Below are positions 20,661 to 28,073 of a stretch of 64,000 nt of DNA, in pieces. A model generated the notes under the pieces. It worked only from the letters and a program-made list of their open reading frames with translations, was not told where the DNA came from and made no database searches. A program made the position numbers and the translations under genes. Positions within the stretch are counted from its first letter, which is position 1. Each line of letters begins with the position of its first letter. This stretch comes from Ilumatobacteraceae bacterium. GTDB taxonomy: Bacteria; Actinomycetota; Acidimicrobiia; Acidimicrobiales; Ilumatobacteraceae. The stretch is taken from positions 1 through 64,000 of the forward strand of contig JAJTEL010000006.1 of assembly GCA_021299715.1 (NCBI GenBank), written 5' to 3'.

Positions 20661-21344
20661 TTAGCGCGAACCGTGTGAATGGTTTGCTGGCGCGAACTGA
20701 TCAAACCAACTCGGGTTACGCGACTGCGCATAAATGCGGCCTGGTCCAGTGATGGTGAACACCAAACCTTCGCCCGACTTGATGGTGTTCATCCAGCCAG
20801 ATGCAGCTTTGCTCAACGTTGCTGTCACAGTGCTTTGTAGTGCCACTAAATGCCCAGAGTCAATCACCATTGTTTCGCCAGCAGCAAGATCGTGAATATC
20901 CAGTGCACCATAACAATTCAAGACAACTTCGCCTTGACCTTGTGCAATGACAACGAAGCCGCCTTCACCGCCGAACAGGTTTCCGAATCCAGCCCACTTT
21001 GAATCAATGGTGACGTCGTTACTCGATGCCAACCACGCGCTGCGAGTTAACACCCACGGGGCATCGGGTGCAACAGGAAGATGAATGATGTCGCCAGGAA
21101 GTCCAGGGGCAAGATCAACCCAGCCGCCACCTGCGCCGGCAGTAAGAGTGGACATGAAGAACGAATCGCCTGCCATTACCGCACGCTTGAGCGACTTCAG
21201 TAAGCCACCTTCCATCTTTGATGTGAGTTCAACATCTGCAGAGCGGGCCACCATGGCGCCTGATTCCACTCGAATTGATTCATTCGGGTCGAGTGTGACC
21301 CGAGCGATGGTGTATGCCGGAGAATGACGAAGGGCGATATGCAT
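20661..21344 (-). CDS. AIM24 / TIGR00266 family protein
   Basis: The 227-residue protein matches the AIM24 family in layout: an N-terminal PNESIRVESGAMVARS, repeated beta strands with many Gly, and the LVALQSTV, SGEGLVFTITGPGRIYAQSRNP terminal segment split over two strands. The fold is beta-rich. Bacterial members have no settled biochemical role; the yeast namesake is mitochondrial. The ATG follows TACACT by 6 bases. Confidence 0.8.
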   Translation of the reverse strand: MHIALRHSPAYTIARVTLDPNESIRVESGAMVARSADVELTSKMEGGLLKSLKRAVMAGDSFFMSTLTAGAGGGWVDLAPGLPGDIIHLPVAPDAPWVLTRSAWLASSNDVTIDSKWAGFGNLFGGEGGFVVIAQGQGEVVLNCYGALDIHDLAAGETMVIDSGHLVALQSTVTATLSKAASGWMNTIKSGEGLVFTITGPGRIYAQSRNPSWFDQFAPANHSHGSR

Positions 21345-21350
21345 AACGAG

Positions 21351-21356
21351 AGTGTA
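21351..21356 (-). promoter_or_regulatory. -10 element of the AIM24 gene
   Basis: TACACT on the minus strand ends 6 bases before the ATG at 21344. Confidence 0.45.
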
Positions 21357-21383
21357 TGCACTTACACGAGTGCTCCTGATTGA

Positions 21384-22772
21384 CTAAGCCGAAGGGGCTT
21401 CCACTCGTGGTTGAAGAAGCGAAATAAGTCCTGCCGTTGCACTACACGCTGCAATGAAATACCAGCCCCGTTGGAATCCGACAAGACCGTCAGATGATGT
21501 CTGGATAGTGACCACAAGAGCAACACCAACTGCAGAGCCAATTTGGCGCGACGTGTTATTGATTGCCCCACCAAGCGAGAACAACGTTGGCGGCAACGAA
21601 TGCACTGTTGCAGCCGACAGTGTGGGAAACGTGAGACCAATGGAGATTCCCAGCACAAACATCAACGGCAACCACTCAGACCACGGCGTTGGGTCTGATC
21701 CGAAAATGCGTGAACCAAGAAAAACGAGAACACCAAACAAAAGCGGACCACCCACCAACAGCTTCCTAAATCCGATGCGAGATATGTGACGACCGATGGC
21801 AAATGACGTGGCAGCAACAATGACGGGTGCGAGTACCGAATACAAGCCAGCTTCTAAGACGCTGTACTTCCATTCAGAACGCAAGAAGAGAACGTTGTTC
21901 AAGATATTGGCGGAAAAGGCAGCACCAAAGAGAAAAGTTGCTGTATTGGCCACGGAGAATGACCGCACTTTAAACATTGCCGGTGGCATAAGTGGCACGG
22001 GGTGTGTGAGCGTGCGTCGCACAACGTACACGCCAAAGACAACTGCAGCAACAAACAAAGAAAGAACCAAAGAGTCGGTCCACGAATGTTCTTCAGCTCG
22101 AGAAATTCCCCACACCAAAGATGCAACTGACAAGGTGACAAAAATTGATGCACCAATGTCTGGTCGTGGAGAATCCGTGCGAGGAGTCTCTTTTACGTAC
22201 TTTGCTGCTAGCAACACAACAAGAAGACAGATGGGAACATTGATCCAGAAGGCAGACCGCCAACCAAGCGTGTCAACAAACAAAGCACCAAGCGTTGGTC
22301 CAGATGCAACGCCCAATGCACCGACGGCGCCATTCCACGCAACCGCTTGACTACGTCTCTCCAGCGAGAACACTGACAACAACAAGCCCAACGATGCCGG
22401 GGTCATGATGGCGCCACCAACGCCTTGCACTGCGCGACCCGCAATAAGCATGCCCATTGATGGAGCTACTGCGCAGATAACAGAGCCCGCCAAGAAGAGC
22501 AACGAACCAAATTGGAAAAGTCTCTTGCGACCGATTCTGTCTGCAAGACGACCAGATACAACCAGCAACGAACCAAAAAGAATGGAGTACGCGGTAACAA
22601 CCCACGAGATGGTGCCTCGACTCACAGTGGGGAAATCCGCTGCAATCTCTGCAAACGCAACATTCACAATTGAAAGGTCGAGCGTTGAAATATACGCAGC
22701 AATAGCTGTGACAACGAAAGTTGGCCACGGACTACTGAATGCATTTTGTGGCGGTGTTGACGTCTGACTCAT
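21384..22772 (-). CDS. MFS multidrug transporter (DHA2/EmrB type)
   Basis: The 462-residue protein is a proton-coupled efflux pump with about 14 predicted membrane segments. It has the loop motif GRLADRIGRKRLF after helix 2 and the DHA2 motif SLDLSIVNVA-like segment in helix 1 (here STLDLSIVNVAFAEI). Start at ATG 22772, with Shine-Dalgarno AAGGGG 6 bases upstream; the frame extends to 22889 but that part would run through the operator. The gene is divergent from an HxlR regulator and shares its operator, so inducible drug efflux is likely. Confidence 0.9.
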   Translation of the reverse strand: MSQTSTPPQNAFSSPWPTFVVTAIAAYISTLDLSIVNVAFAEIAADFPTVSRGTISWVVTAYSILFGSLLVVSGRLADRIGRKRLFQFGSLLFLAGSVICAVAPSMGMLIAGRAVQGVGGAIMTPASLGLLLSVFSLERRSQAVAWNGAVGALGVASGPTLGALFVDTLGWRSAFWINVPICLLVVLLAAKYVKETPRTDSPRPDIGASIFVTLSVASLVWGISRAEEHSWTDSLVLSLFVAAVVFGVYVVRRTLTHPVPLMPPAMFKVRSFSVANTATFLFGAAFSANILNNVLFLRSEWKYSVLEAGLYSVLAPVIVAATSFAIGRHISRIGFRKLLVGGPLLFGVLVFLGSRIFGSDPTPWSEWLPLMFVLGISIGLTFPTLSAATVHSLPPTLFSLGGAINNTSRQIGSAVGVALVVTIQTSSDGLVGFQRGWYFIAACSATAGLISLLQPRVEAPSA

Positions 22773-22785
22773 GATTTCCCCTTTT

Positions 22786-22802
22786 GGTACAAAAAATGTA
22801 CC
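22786..22802. promoter_or_regulatory. HxlR operator between MFS pump and regulator
   Basis: GGTACAAAAAATGTACC is a perfect 6-5-6 inverted repeat midway between the divergent starts (MFS 22772, HxlR 22811). It overlaps a -10-like TACATT (22800-22795, minus) for the pump and TACCAT (22799-22804, plus) for the regulator. A bound dimer would block both genes. Confidence 0.75.
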
Positions 22803-22804
22803 AT
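22799..22804 (+). promoter_or_regulatory. -10 element of the HxlR gene (leaderless)
   Basis: TACCAT ends 6 bases before the HxlR ATG at 22811 and overlaps the right arm of the operator palindrome. Confidence 0.5.
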
Positions 22805-22810
22805 GTAGAC

Positions 22811-23203
22811 ATGAGCCGTTCGCGATCCACGAAATCCGCTGTCTCCACGCATCGCAGTTACGACATGAACTGCCCCATCGCGAAGTCACTCGACCTCATG
22901 GGAGACCGCTGGACACTTCTCATCCTGCGTGATCTTTTCATTTCATCATCGTGTCGATACGTTGAACTTCGAGAAAGCCTCACTGGTGTTTCACCCACAC
23001 TTCTCTCGCAAAGAATCAAAGATCTCATCAACAACGGTCTCATTGAACAATGTGAGAAACCTGGTACCGGGCACATTGCATACAGGCTCACCCCACGCGG
23101 CAAAGAAACCAAGCCCATCTTGGTTGCGCTCGCAAAGTTTGGGCTACCCGAAATTGACGGGCGTGTGCCCGACAAAGCGTGGCGAACCTTCACAAGCAAA
23201 TAA
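22811..23203 (+). CDS. HxlR-family winged-helix regulator
   Basis: The 130-residue protein has the HxlR hallmarks: an N-terminal cysteine in NCPIAKSLDLMGDRWTLLIL, the helix-turn-helix ELRESLTGVSPTLLSQRIKDL, and the wing HIAYRLTPRGKE. HxlR proteins often sense electrophiles or oxidants through that cysteine. ATG 22811 is chosen because the longer frame (from 22784) would run through the operator and the -10. It probably represses both itself and the divergent MFS pump. The stop codon touches the left repeat of the tRNA-Ser island. Confidence 0.92.
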   Translation: MSRSRSTKSAVSTHRSYDMNCPIAKSLDLMGDRWTLLILRDLFISSSCRYVELRESLTGVSPTLLSQRIKDLINNGLIEQCEKPGTGHIAYRLTPRGKETKPILVALAKFGLPEIDGRVPDKAWRTFTSK

Positions 23204-23303
23204 AACAAAAACGACCCAGCCGAAGCTGGGTCGTAATGGCGGAAGAGGTGGGATTTGAACCCACGGTGGCTATTCACCACAACGGTTTTCGAGACCGTCC
23301 TAT
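23203..23303 (-). repeat. Left 101-bp direct repeat of the tRNA-Ser island (attL/attR)
   Basis: This segment is identical over 101 bases to 25253-25353. It holds the last two thirds of tRNA-Ser(CGA), including the anticodon arm, variable arm, T arm and CCA, plus the tRNA's hairpin terminator. Beyond 23303 the sequence leaves the tRNA. Confidence 0.9.
23237..23303 (-). pseudogene. tRNA-Ser(CGA) 3' fragment, displaced by the island
   Basis: The fragment runs from just before the anticodon stem to CCA (23239-23237). It lacks the acceptor 5' strand and the D arm. It can be mistaken for a tRNA because everything 3' of that point is perfect. It is followed by its own terminator hairpin (23211-23234 with a T-rich tract to 23203, minus strand). 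Confidence 0.9.
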
Positions 23304-23391
23304 CTTTTCACATGCTCAGACACTTGAAAGGACATCGTTATTAAGTCGTATGTGATAGGTAATGCGCTACAGAGAAATAGGGACTATCAAA

Positions 23392-25191
23392 ATGGCAAAA
23401 CTAATTCCACCAAAATTTCCCTTTCCAAATGATCCAATGCGGAAAGCTGAGCACAAGTTCTATAAGGCATGTCGAGAGCAACTAGACAACGACTGGCATG
23501 TTCTCTACAACGTGTCATGGACGGGGCCGCGAAATGGTCACAATGACGATTGCGACTCCGATTTTCTTTTGATACACCCTCGTTTTGGGCTGTTCACAGT
23601 TGAGGTCAAAGGGGGACAAAGAATCTGGGTCGAAAATGGCTCTTGGTTTACTCAGCCCCACGGAAATTTCGATGCTCGGAAAATCAAAGACCCAGCAGTG
23701 CAAGCCTCCGAGTCAAAACGTTTTCTCTACAGCTTCATCACAAGAAATGCAGACGTAAGGCTGAACGGATCATTTGGTCACATGGTGGTATTCCCTGGAC
23801 ACACACAAGTTGATGACATGGCTCCACATCTTCCACGTCGAATTATTTGTGACTCAGACGATTTGAACAATCTTTCAGAAAAATTGACGGACATAGCTAA
23901 CTACTGGAATCAGAAACACCAGTTTGACGAGGATGCGGTCAAAAGGATTGTCGACTCACTTATTCCGAGTTTTCAATTAATTGGCGCAAGTCGATTGCAA
24001 GTTGATGAAGTCGAACATAGTCTCAGAATGTTGACCAATGCTCAACTCGAAGTTTGGTCAATGCTTGACGATGTAAAGAAATTAATCGTGACTGGTGGGG
24101 CCGGAACTGGGAAGACTGTTTTGGCCTTCAACAAAGCAATTACTCTCGCAAATCGTGGCTTTAAAGTGCTTTATCTTTGTGCAACAGACGGATTAGCGCA
24201 TTCGCTGCATGACCAACTTTCGAATAGTCATGATTCAATCAAAACTAAAGTCTTTATAGTTTCCGAAGAGACATTCTCTAGTGCCATTAGTAGAGAAATA
24301 CAGTCCGGGCGGGAATTAGACTCCGATATTGAAATTGAATGCATGGTTCAAGCACTCAACCGTCTCAATTCCCAAGTCAATGAAAGCATTGATTTTGACG
24401 CTGTAATTGTCGATGAAGCACAATCAGTATCAGCCAGAATCTACGAGCTTTTTTCAATATTCAGAGCAACACAATCTTGTGAGTACATCTTTGGAGATCA
24501 TTTTCAAGATTGGAACGATGACTCTGTTCTTGCAGCTACCAATTTTCACGAGAGAAAGACGCTCACAATAAATTGTCGATCGACCGGAGAAATCTCTCAA
24601 TATGCCGCTGACTTTATTGGACGACGTGAGGAATCTGGTCAGTTGCAGAGTGTCAATGGACCTGAAGTGACTGCCGCCTTCACTAGTAGACAAGGCGTCG
24701 TTGCTGACGTGGCAAGTATTGTCAAGGAATGGATGCTGGAATACGCCGTTTCAGAGGACGAGATTGTGATTTTATGTGACAATTCATTTCAGCCAGAACT
24801 CTCAGATGATTTCGGGGAAACTCCAAGAGGAATAACAACTCACGAATCTTTTGGGATTGATTGGCGTTCATCCTGGGATACGTTTGATGTTTGGTCACCA
24901 CCAACTTGGAAAATCTCCCGAAAGAACCGAGATTCTCAGACTTCGCTAAATGCAGCAACGAGCAAAGAAATAACAAAATTCATAACGTTTAGAGATAGTT
25001 TTCCTCTCCCGCTGATTCAGGTTTGTCCAATTTCTCGTTTTTTAGGTCTAGAGAGTCTCGCTGTCTTAGTAGTTACAGGAATGTCTAATCCAGCTGGAAT
25101 CGCCAATCCAGCACGAGTTGAATCTGACATGTATGTGGCTTGCTCTCGGGCTCGGTCAATTCTCGGGCTTGTGGTGGTGCTACCGAGTTAG
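23392..25191 (+). CDS. NERD nuclease domain fused to SF1 (UvrD-like) helicase
   Basis: The 599-residue protein is the only gene of the island. The N-terminal NERD domain (about residues 15-125) shows the PD-(D/E)xK-type signature: DSDFLLIHPRFGLFTVEVKGG (acidic residue, then E-x-K) and QASESKRF, so DNA cleavage is plausible. The helicase part has TNAQLEVW (Q-motif position), Walker A GGAGTGKT (about 225), Walker B VIVDEAQS, motif III YIFGDHFQDWND, motif IV NCRSTGE, a degenerate motif V (ISRFLGLESL) and motif VI YVACSRARS. Many such fusions lie in phage-defence islands; defence is an inference from architecture and location. ATG 23392 has AGGGA 9 bases upstream; ATG 23362 is the alternative. 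Confidence 0.88.
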   Translation: MAKLIPPKFPFPNDPMRKAEHKFYKACREQLDNDWHVLYNVSWTGPRNGHNDDCDSDFLLIHPRFGLFTVEVKGGQRIWVENGSWFTQPHGNFDARKIKDPAVQASESKRFLYSFITRNADVRLNGSFGHMVVFPGHTQVDDMAPHLPRRIICDSDDLNNLSEKLTDIANYWNQKHQFDEDAVKRIVDSLIPSFQLIGASRLQVDEVEHSLRMLTNAQLEVWSMLDDVKKLIVTGGAGTGKTVLAFNKAITLANRGFKVLYLCATDGLAHSLHDQLSNSHDSIKTKVFIVSEETFSSAISREIQSGRELDSDIEIECMVQALNRLNSQVNESIDFDAVIVDEAQSVSARIYELFSIFRATQSCEYIFGDHFQDWNDDSVLAATNFHERKTLTINCRSTGEISQYAADFIGRREESGQLQSVNGPEVTAAFTSRQGVVADVASIVKEWMLEYAVSEDEIVILCDNSFQPELSDDFGETPRGITTHESFGIDWRSSWDTFDVWSPPTWKISRKNRDSQTSLNAATSKEITKFITFRDSFPLPLIQVCPISRFLGLESLAVLVVTGMSNPAGIANPARVESDMYVACSRARSILGLVVVLPS

Positions 25192-25252
25192 CTTCGTTAT
25201 TTCGAAATGCCAGATGTTGCGCTTTCCGTAATGACATTTCGATAGTGATGAC

Positions 25253-25284
25253 AAACAAAAACGACCCAGCCGAAGCTGGGTCGT
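25253..25284 (-). terminator. Terminator of tRNA-Ser(CGA)
   Basis: A perfect 10-bp stem (ACGACCCAGC / GCTGGGTCGT) with a CGAA loop is followed on the minus strand by TTTTTGTTT. It lies 3 bases beyond the CCA end and is duplicated in the left repeat. Confidence 0.85.
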
Positions 25285-25353
25285 AATGGCGGAAGAGGTG
25301 GGATTTGAACCCACGGTGGCTATTCACCACAACGGTTTTCGAGACCGTCCTAT
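25253..25353 (-). repeat. Right 101-bp direct repeat of the tRNA-Ser island
   Basis: Identical to 23203-23303. This copy is continuous with the tRNA 5' part, so it belongs to the functional tRNA-Ser(CGA). The identity ends between the D arm and the anticodon stem, which brackets the crossover. Confidence 0.9.
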
Positions 25354-25375
25354 TCGGCCGCTCTAGCACCCTTCC
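25287..25375 (-). tRNA. tRNA-Ser (anticodon CGA)
   Basis: This is an 89-base class II tRNA with a long variable arm. The acceptor GGAAGGG pairs with CTCTTCC through one G-U, the anticodon arm is ACGGT-CTCGAAA-ACCGT with CGA at 34-36, and CCA is encoded (25289-25287). It reads UCG. Its 3' two thirds come from the integrated island. It follows the tadA stop by 20 bases on the same strand. Confidence 0.95.
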
Positions 25376-25395
25376 GTCAATAAACGCTATCGGGG

Positions 25396-25845
25396 CTATG
25401 AACGCTTTGAGGAGAAGAATTCCTTCAACAACTCAGCAGATTCTTCGGCCAAAACACCATGTTCTACTGGCGGATTGTGACCAAGACGCGGGTCGCTCAT
25501 GACGTTGTACAAACTTGCTGTTGCTCCGGCTTCAAAGTTCGCTGCGCCGTAGACAAGACGGCCAATACGAGCAGATTGCGTTGCACCAGCGCACATGACA
25601 CACGGTTCCAACGTAACGACCAATGTGCAATCACTTAATCGCCAACTACCCAACAGTGCACTGGCGTCGCGAAGAGCAAGTACCTCAGCGTGAGCGGTGG
25701 GGTCGTTGCTGGCCTCACGCTCATTGTGACGGCGTGCGATGACATCGCCATTGCGCAACACCACAGCACCTACCGGCACATCACCCTTTGCAGCGGCAAG
25801 TTTTGCCTCTTCAAGCGCGATTCGCATTGCCTCTTCATGAGTCAT
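25396..25845 (-). CDS. tadA: tRNA-specific adenosine deaminase
   Basis: TadA converts A34 to inosine in tRNA-Arg(ACG) so that it can read CGU, CGC and CGA. The 149-residue zinc deaminase has the HAE motif (TAHAEVLALRDA) and PCVMCAG zinc ligands, with VPVGAVV near the N-terminus. I place the start at ATG 25845, because TAGGTT ends 6 bases upstream; a GTG two codons earlier is possible. It lies between two tRNA-Ser genes on the same strand. It should not be confused with the pilus ATPase of the same name at 48-49 kb. Confidence 0.95.
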   Translation of the reverse strand: MTHEEAMRIALEEAKLAAAKGDVPVGAVVLRNGDVIARRHNEREASNDPTAHAEVLALRDASALLGSWRLSDCTLVVTLEPCVMCAGATQSARIGRLVYGAANFEAGATASLYNVMSDPRLGHNPPVEHGVLAEESAELLKEFFSSKRS

Positions 25846-25851
25846 GGGCAC

Positions 25852-25857
25852 AACCTA
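25852..25857 (-). promoter_or_regulatory. -10 element of tadA (deaminase)
   Basis: TAGGTT on the minus strand ends 6 bases before ATG 25845, just downstream of the tRNA-Ser(GGA) 3' end. Confidence 0.45.
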
Positions 25858-25865
25858 CTTATGTC

Positions 25866-25953
25866 TGGCGGAAGAGGTGGGATTCGAACCCACGGAAGCT
25901 TTCACTTCACACGCTTTCCAAGCGTGCCGATTCGGCCGCTCTCGCACTCTTCC
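25866..25953 (-). tRNA. tRNA-Ser (anticodon GGA)
   Basis: This is an 88-base class II tRNA. The acceptor GGAAGAG pairs perfectly with CTCTTCC, the anticodon arm is CACGC-TTGGAAA-GCGTG with GGA at 34-36, the long variable arm is present, and CCA is encoded (25868-25866). It reads UCC and UCU. No terminator is seen before the tadA promoter. Confidence 0.95.
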
Positions 25954-26044
25954 ACGCAGGAACATTGCTACTCCTACGAGTCGGTCAGGCTATCTGACGG
26001 TTACGCTGTAACCCTCAACGAGTACGGGTTTGCCCGTGAGCGGT

Positions 26045-26157
26045 GAGGTGGCGGTCGGGTCCTGTGCGACGGTCGCCCGTAAACCAGGTCAGGTCCTGAC
26101 GGAAGCAGCCTCCACACGGGAACGATCGTGCGCCGCAGGTCGCCTGGCCGTCACTTC
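26045..26157 (+). ncRNA. ffs: Signal recognition particle RNA (4.5S, small bacterial type)
   Basis: The core GTAAACCAGGTCAGGTCCTG followed by ACGGAAGCAGCC matches the conserved Ffh-binding internal loops and closely resembles the mycobacterial 4.5S RNA core (GTCAACCGGGTCAGGTCCGG as I recall it). The flanks fold into one long helix: GTGGCGGTCGGGT (from 26048) pairs, with several G-U, with the complement ending CCGTCAC (26154). Ends are estimated from the helix. The RNA forms the SRP with Ffh for membrane-protein targeting. The 90 bases upstream (25954-26044) hold its promoter, which I cannot place exactly. Confidence 0.85.
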
Positions 26158-27019
26158 ACTGCTCATGGGCTGTCATTTCTAGTTTGCGAGCAATAGCACT
26201 GAGTTCTTTTGTAGGGCCGCGCCATTCCCAATCGTCAACATTGCCAATCTTCACATCGTCATCAACATCGGTGACAACGGTTGCAATCTTTTTAAACAAC
26301 ATGGCCAAATCGCGTTGCTCACGAAGTGTGTTCGCGAGCTTGGCTGCTCCACGAACAACAACACCATCTGTTGTCCACTGCGATTCGTCATCAGGAATGT
26401 TCTCAATGTGGATGTATTTCGCAAGAACTGATGATGCGCTCTTTGCACCCCACCCTTGTAAACCCGGAAAACCATCTGCGGTGTCTCCGACAAGACCAAG
26501 CCAGTCGGCAATGCTTGCAGGTGTAACACCAAACTTTTCAATCACGGCAGATTCATTAATAATCACATCGTTACGGCGGTCGTACTGAACAACTCGATTG
26601 CCCTGTACCACTTGGCCCAAGTCTTTGTCTGGCGTCAGCATTTGTACCTGATCAACTCGTGCATCTGCATTTGCACGTACCGCTGCAGCAGCTAAGGCGT
26701 CATCGGCCTCGTACTTCACCATTGACCACACAGGTACACCCAGTGCACGCAATGCCTCTTGCATGACGGGCAACTGCTCAAGAATCTCTGGTTCCATTCC
26801 CTCCGAAGTTTTGTAACCGTCATACAGATCATTTCGAAAACTCTCGATGACATGGTCGACAGACACTGCAACATGCGTGGCCCCACCTGCAAGCAACTGC
26901 AACGTGGATGTCACCACACCACGAGATGCAGACAACGGCGGCGGGGTGCGATGGCGAACAGCCTGACCAAAGTGCTGGCGGTACAGCTCGTATGTTCCGT
27001 CAATGAGGTGAACAATCAC
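26156..27019 (-). CDS. 5'-3' exonuclease (PolA N-terminal-domain type)
   Basis: This is a 287-residue stand-alone flap/5'-3' exonuclease resembling the N-terminal domain of DNA polymerase I. It has LIDGTYELYR at the start, RNDLYDGYK, the acidic cluster KYEADDALAAAA, TPDKDLGQ and the helix-hairpin-helix part (GLVGDTADGFPGLQGWGAKSA, within which D residues bind metal). Several codons could start it; I use GTG 27019 (VIVHLIDG), which stands 6 bases after CACACT. GTG 27025 and an open extension to 27079 are alternatives. It probably acts in flap removal or repair. Confidence 0.85.
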   Translation of the reverse strand: MIVHLIDGTYELYRQHFGQAVRHRTPPPLSASRGVVTSTLQLLAGGATHVAVSVDHVIESFRNDLYDGYKTSEGMEPEILEQLPVMQEALRALGVPVWSMVKYEADDALAAAAVRANADARVDQVQMLTPDKDLGQVVQGNRVVQYDRRNDVIINESAVIEKFGVTPASIADWLGLVGDTADGFPGLQGWGAKSASSVLAKYIHIENIPDDESQWTTDGVVVRGAAKLANTLREQRDLAMLFKKIATVVTDVDDDVKIGNVDDWEWRGPTKELSAIARKLEMTAHEQ

Positions 27020-27041
27020 ACCCACAGTGTGCCAGACCCCG

Positions 27042-27070
27042 TTGTGGCCCTGCCCGTTGCTCGTTATGAT
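27042..27070 (+). promoter_or_regulatory. Candidate sigma-70 type promoter of the pirin gene
   Basis: TTGTGG (27042-27047) and TATGAT (27065-27070) are separated by 17 bases. The start codon is 46 bases further on, so this gene has a leader with AGGAG near the ATG at 27117. Confidence 0.45.
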
Positions 27071-27078
27071 TGCGGACA

Positions 27079-27092
27079 CAACTAAATAGTTG
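27079..27092. promoter_or_regulatory. Inverted repeat in the pirin leader (candidate operator)
   Basis: CAACTA-AA-TAGTTG is a 6-2-6 inverted repeat located 8 bases after the -10, where a repressor would block transcription. No regulator gene is adjacent. Confidence 0.35.
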
Positions 27093-27116
27093 CGACCTCA
27101 ACCATAGGAGCCCCCA

Positions 27117-28073
27117 ATGCCTGCAGTCACCGCCGACACATTGACCCTTCCGCGACTCCCCGCTCCGTCACCAACTGCACGGGACCGCGTTGTTCGTGCG
27201 CTCACTACTGCTCCACAAGGATTTGAAGGCGAAGGGTTCCCTGTCCGTCGAGCATTTGCCGGAATTTCAAAAGCTGCTCTTGACCCGTTCATCATGATGG
27301 ATCAAATGGGCGAAGTGGACTATGGCCCGTACGAGCCGCGTGGAACCGACTGGCACCCACATCGCGGTTTTGAAACTGTTACCTACATCATGGATGGTGC
27401 ATTCATTCATCAGGACTCACACGGCGGTGGCGGCATTATCTCGGATGGAGACACGCAATGGATGACTGCCGGTGGCGGAATTCTCCACATTGAAACGCCG
27501 CCGGAGAGCTTGGTTATTCAAGGAGGCCTCTTCCACGGTTTGCAGTTGTGGGTCAACTTGCCATCACACAAGAAGATGATCTCGCCGGCGTATCAAAATC
27601 TCGAAGCATCTCTCATCCCACTTCTCACTACATCCGATGCAGGAACACTCATTCGACTGATTGCTGGCGACTTAGGAGACACCAAGGGACCAGGCTCCAC
27701 ACACTCGCCCATTGTGATGGCACACGCAACATTGTCTGCTGGTGCTCGCATGACTCTTCCATGGAACCCACACTTCAATGCGCTTGCGTACGGATTGAAA
27801 GGGTCGGGTTTTGCAGGTGCTGAACGTCTTGCGTTCGGCCTTGGTCAAGCAGTTGTCTTCGGAGATGGTGATGTCATCACTCTTGAAGCAAGCGCACACG
27901 AATCGCTTGACGTCATTCTTCTTGGTGGTCAACCCATCGGTGAGCCGGTGGAACAGTACGGACCATTCGTTATGAATACGCGCACTGAACTGCAGCAAGC
28001 ATTCGACGACTACCAACGCGGACGCTTAGGTGTTGTTCCAGCGAACGGAATTCAACCGTTCCGCGGTCGTTAA
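27117..28073 (+). CDS. Pirin family protein
   Basis: The 318-residue bicupin begins its core at PVRRAFAG. It carries the metal-site segment WHPHRGFETVTYIMDG with the further PPE region (GGGILHIETPPE, GLQLWVNLP), the signature of pirins. Some bacterial pirins have quercetinase activity and others regulate central metabolism; which applies here is unknown. An AGGAG precedes the ATG. A candidate promoter and inverted repeat lie upstream. It ends convergently with the SDR gene, sharing 3-4 bases. Confidence 0.9.
   Translation: MPAVTADTLTLPRLPAPSPTARDRVVRALTTAPQGFEGEGFPVRRAFAGISKAALDPFIMMDQMGEVDYGPYEPRGTDWHPHRGFETVTYIMDGAFIHQDSHGGGGIISDGDTQWMTAGGGILHIETPPESLVIQGGLFHGLQLWVNLPSHKKMISPAYQNLEASLIPLLTTSDAGTLIRLIAGDLGDTKGPGSTHSPIVMAHATLSAGARMTLPWNPHFNALAYGLKGSGFAGAERLAFGLGQAVVFGDGDVITLEASAHESLDVILLGGQPIGEPVEQYGPFVMNTRTELQQAFDDYQRGRLGVVPANGIQPFRGR

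Larger units (their letters stand above)
23304..25353. mobile_element. 2.05-kb genomic island inserted in tRNA-Ser(CGA)
   Basis: The island is one repeat copy plus 1949 bases of unique DNA. It sits on the 3' side of tRNA-Ser(CGA) and restores the tRNA through its own copy of the 3' part, the classic product of tyrosine-recombinase integration at a tRNA gene. It encodes a NERD/helicase protein and no integrase, transposase or replication gene. The interior is visibly richer in A and T and uses codons such as TTA, ATA and AGA that its neighbours avoid. It must have been moved by a recombinase acting in trans, or has lost its own. Confidence 0.85.

Noticed and set aside
23237-23303. A second tRNA-Ser(CGA) gene
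   Set aside because: The acceptor 5' strand and D arm are missing; it is the displaced 3' fragment left by the island insertion.
23203-25353. Simple tandem duplication of tRNA-Ser
   Set aside because: The copies are separated by compositionally distinct DNA with a foreign gene, and one copy is truncated at a recombination-type position.
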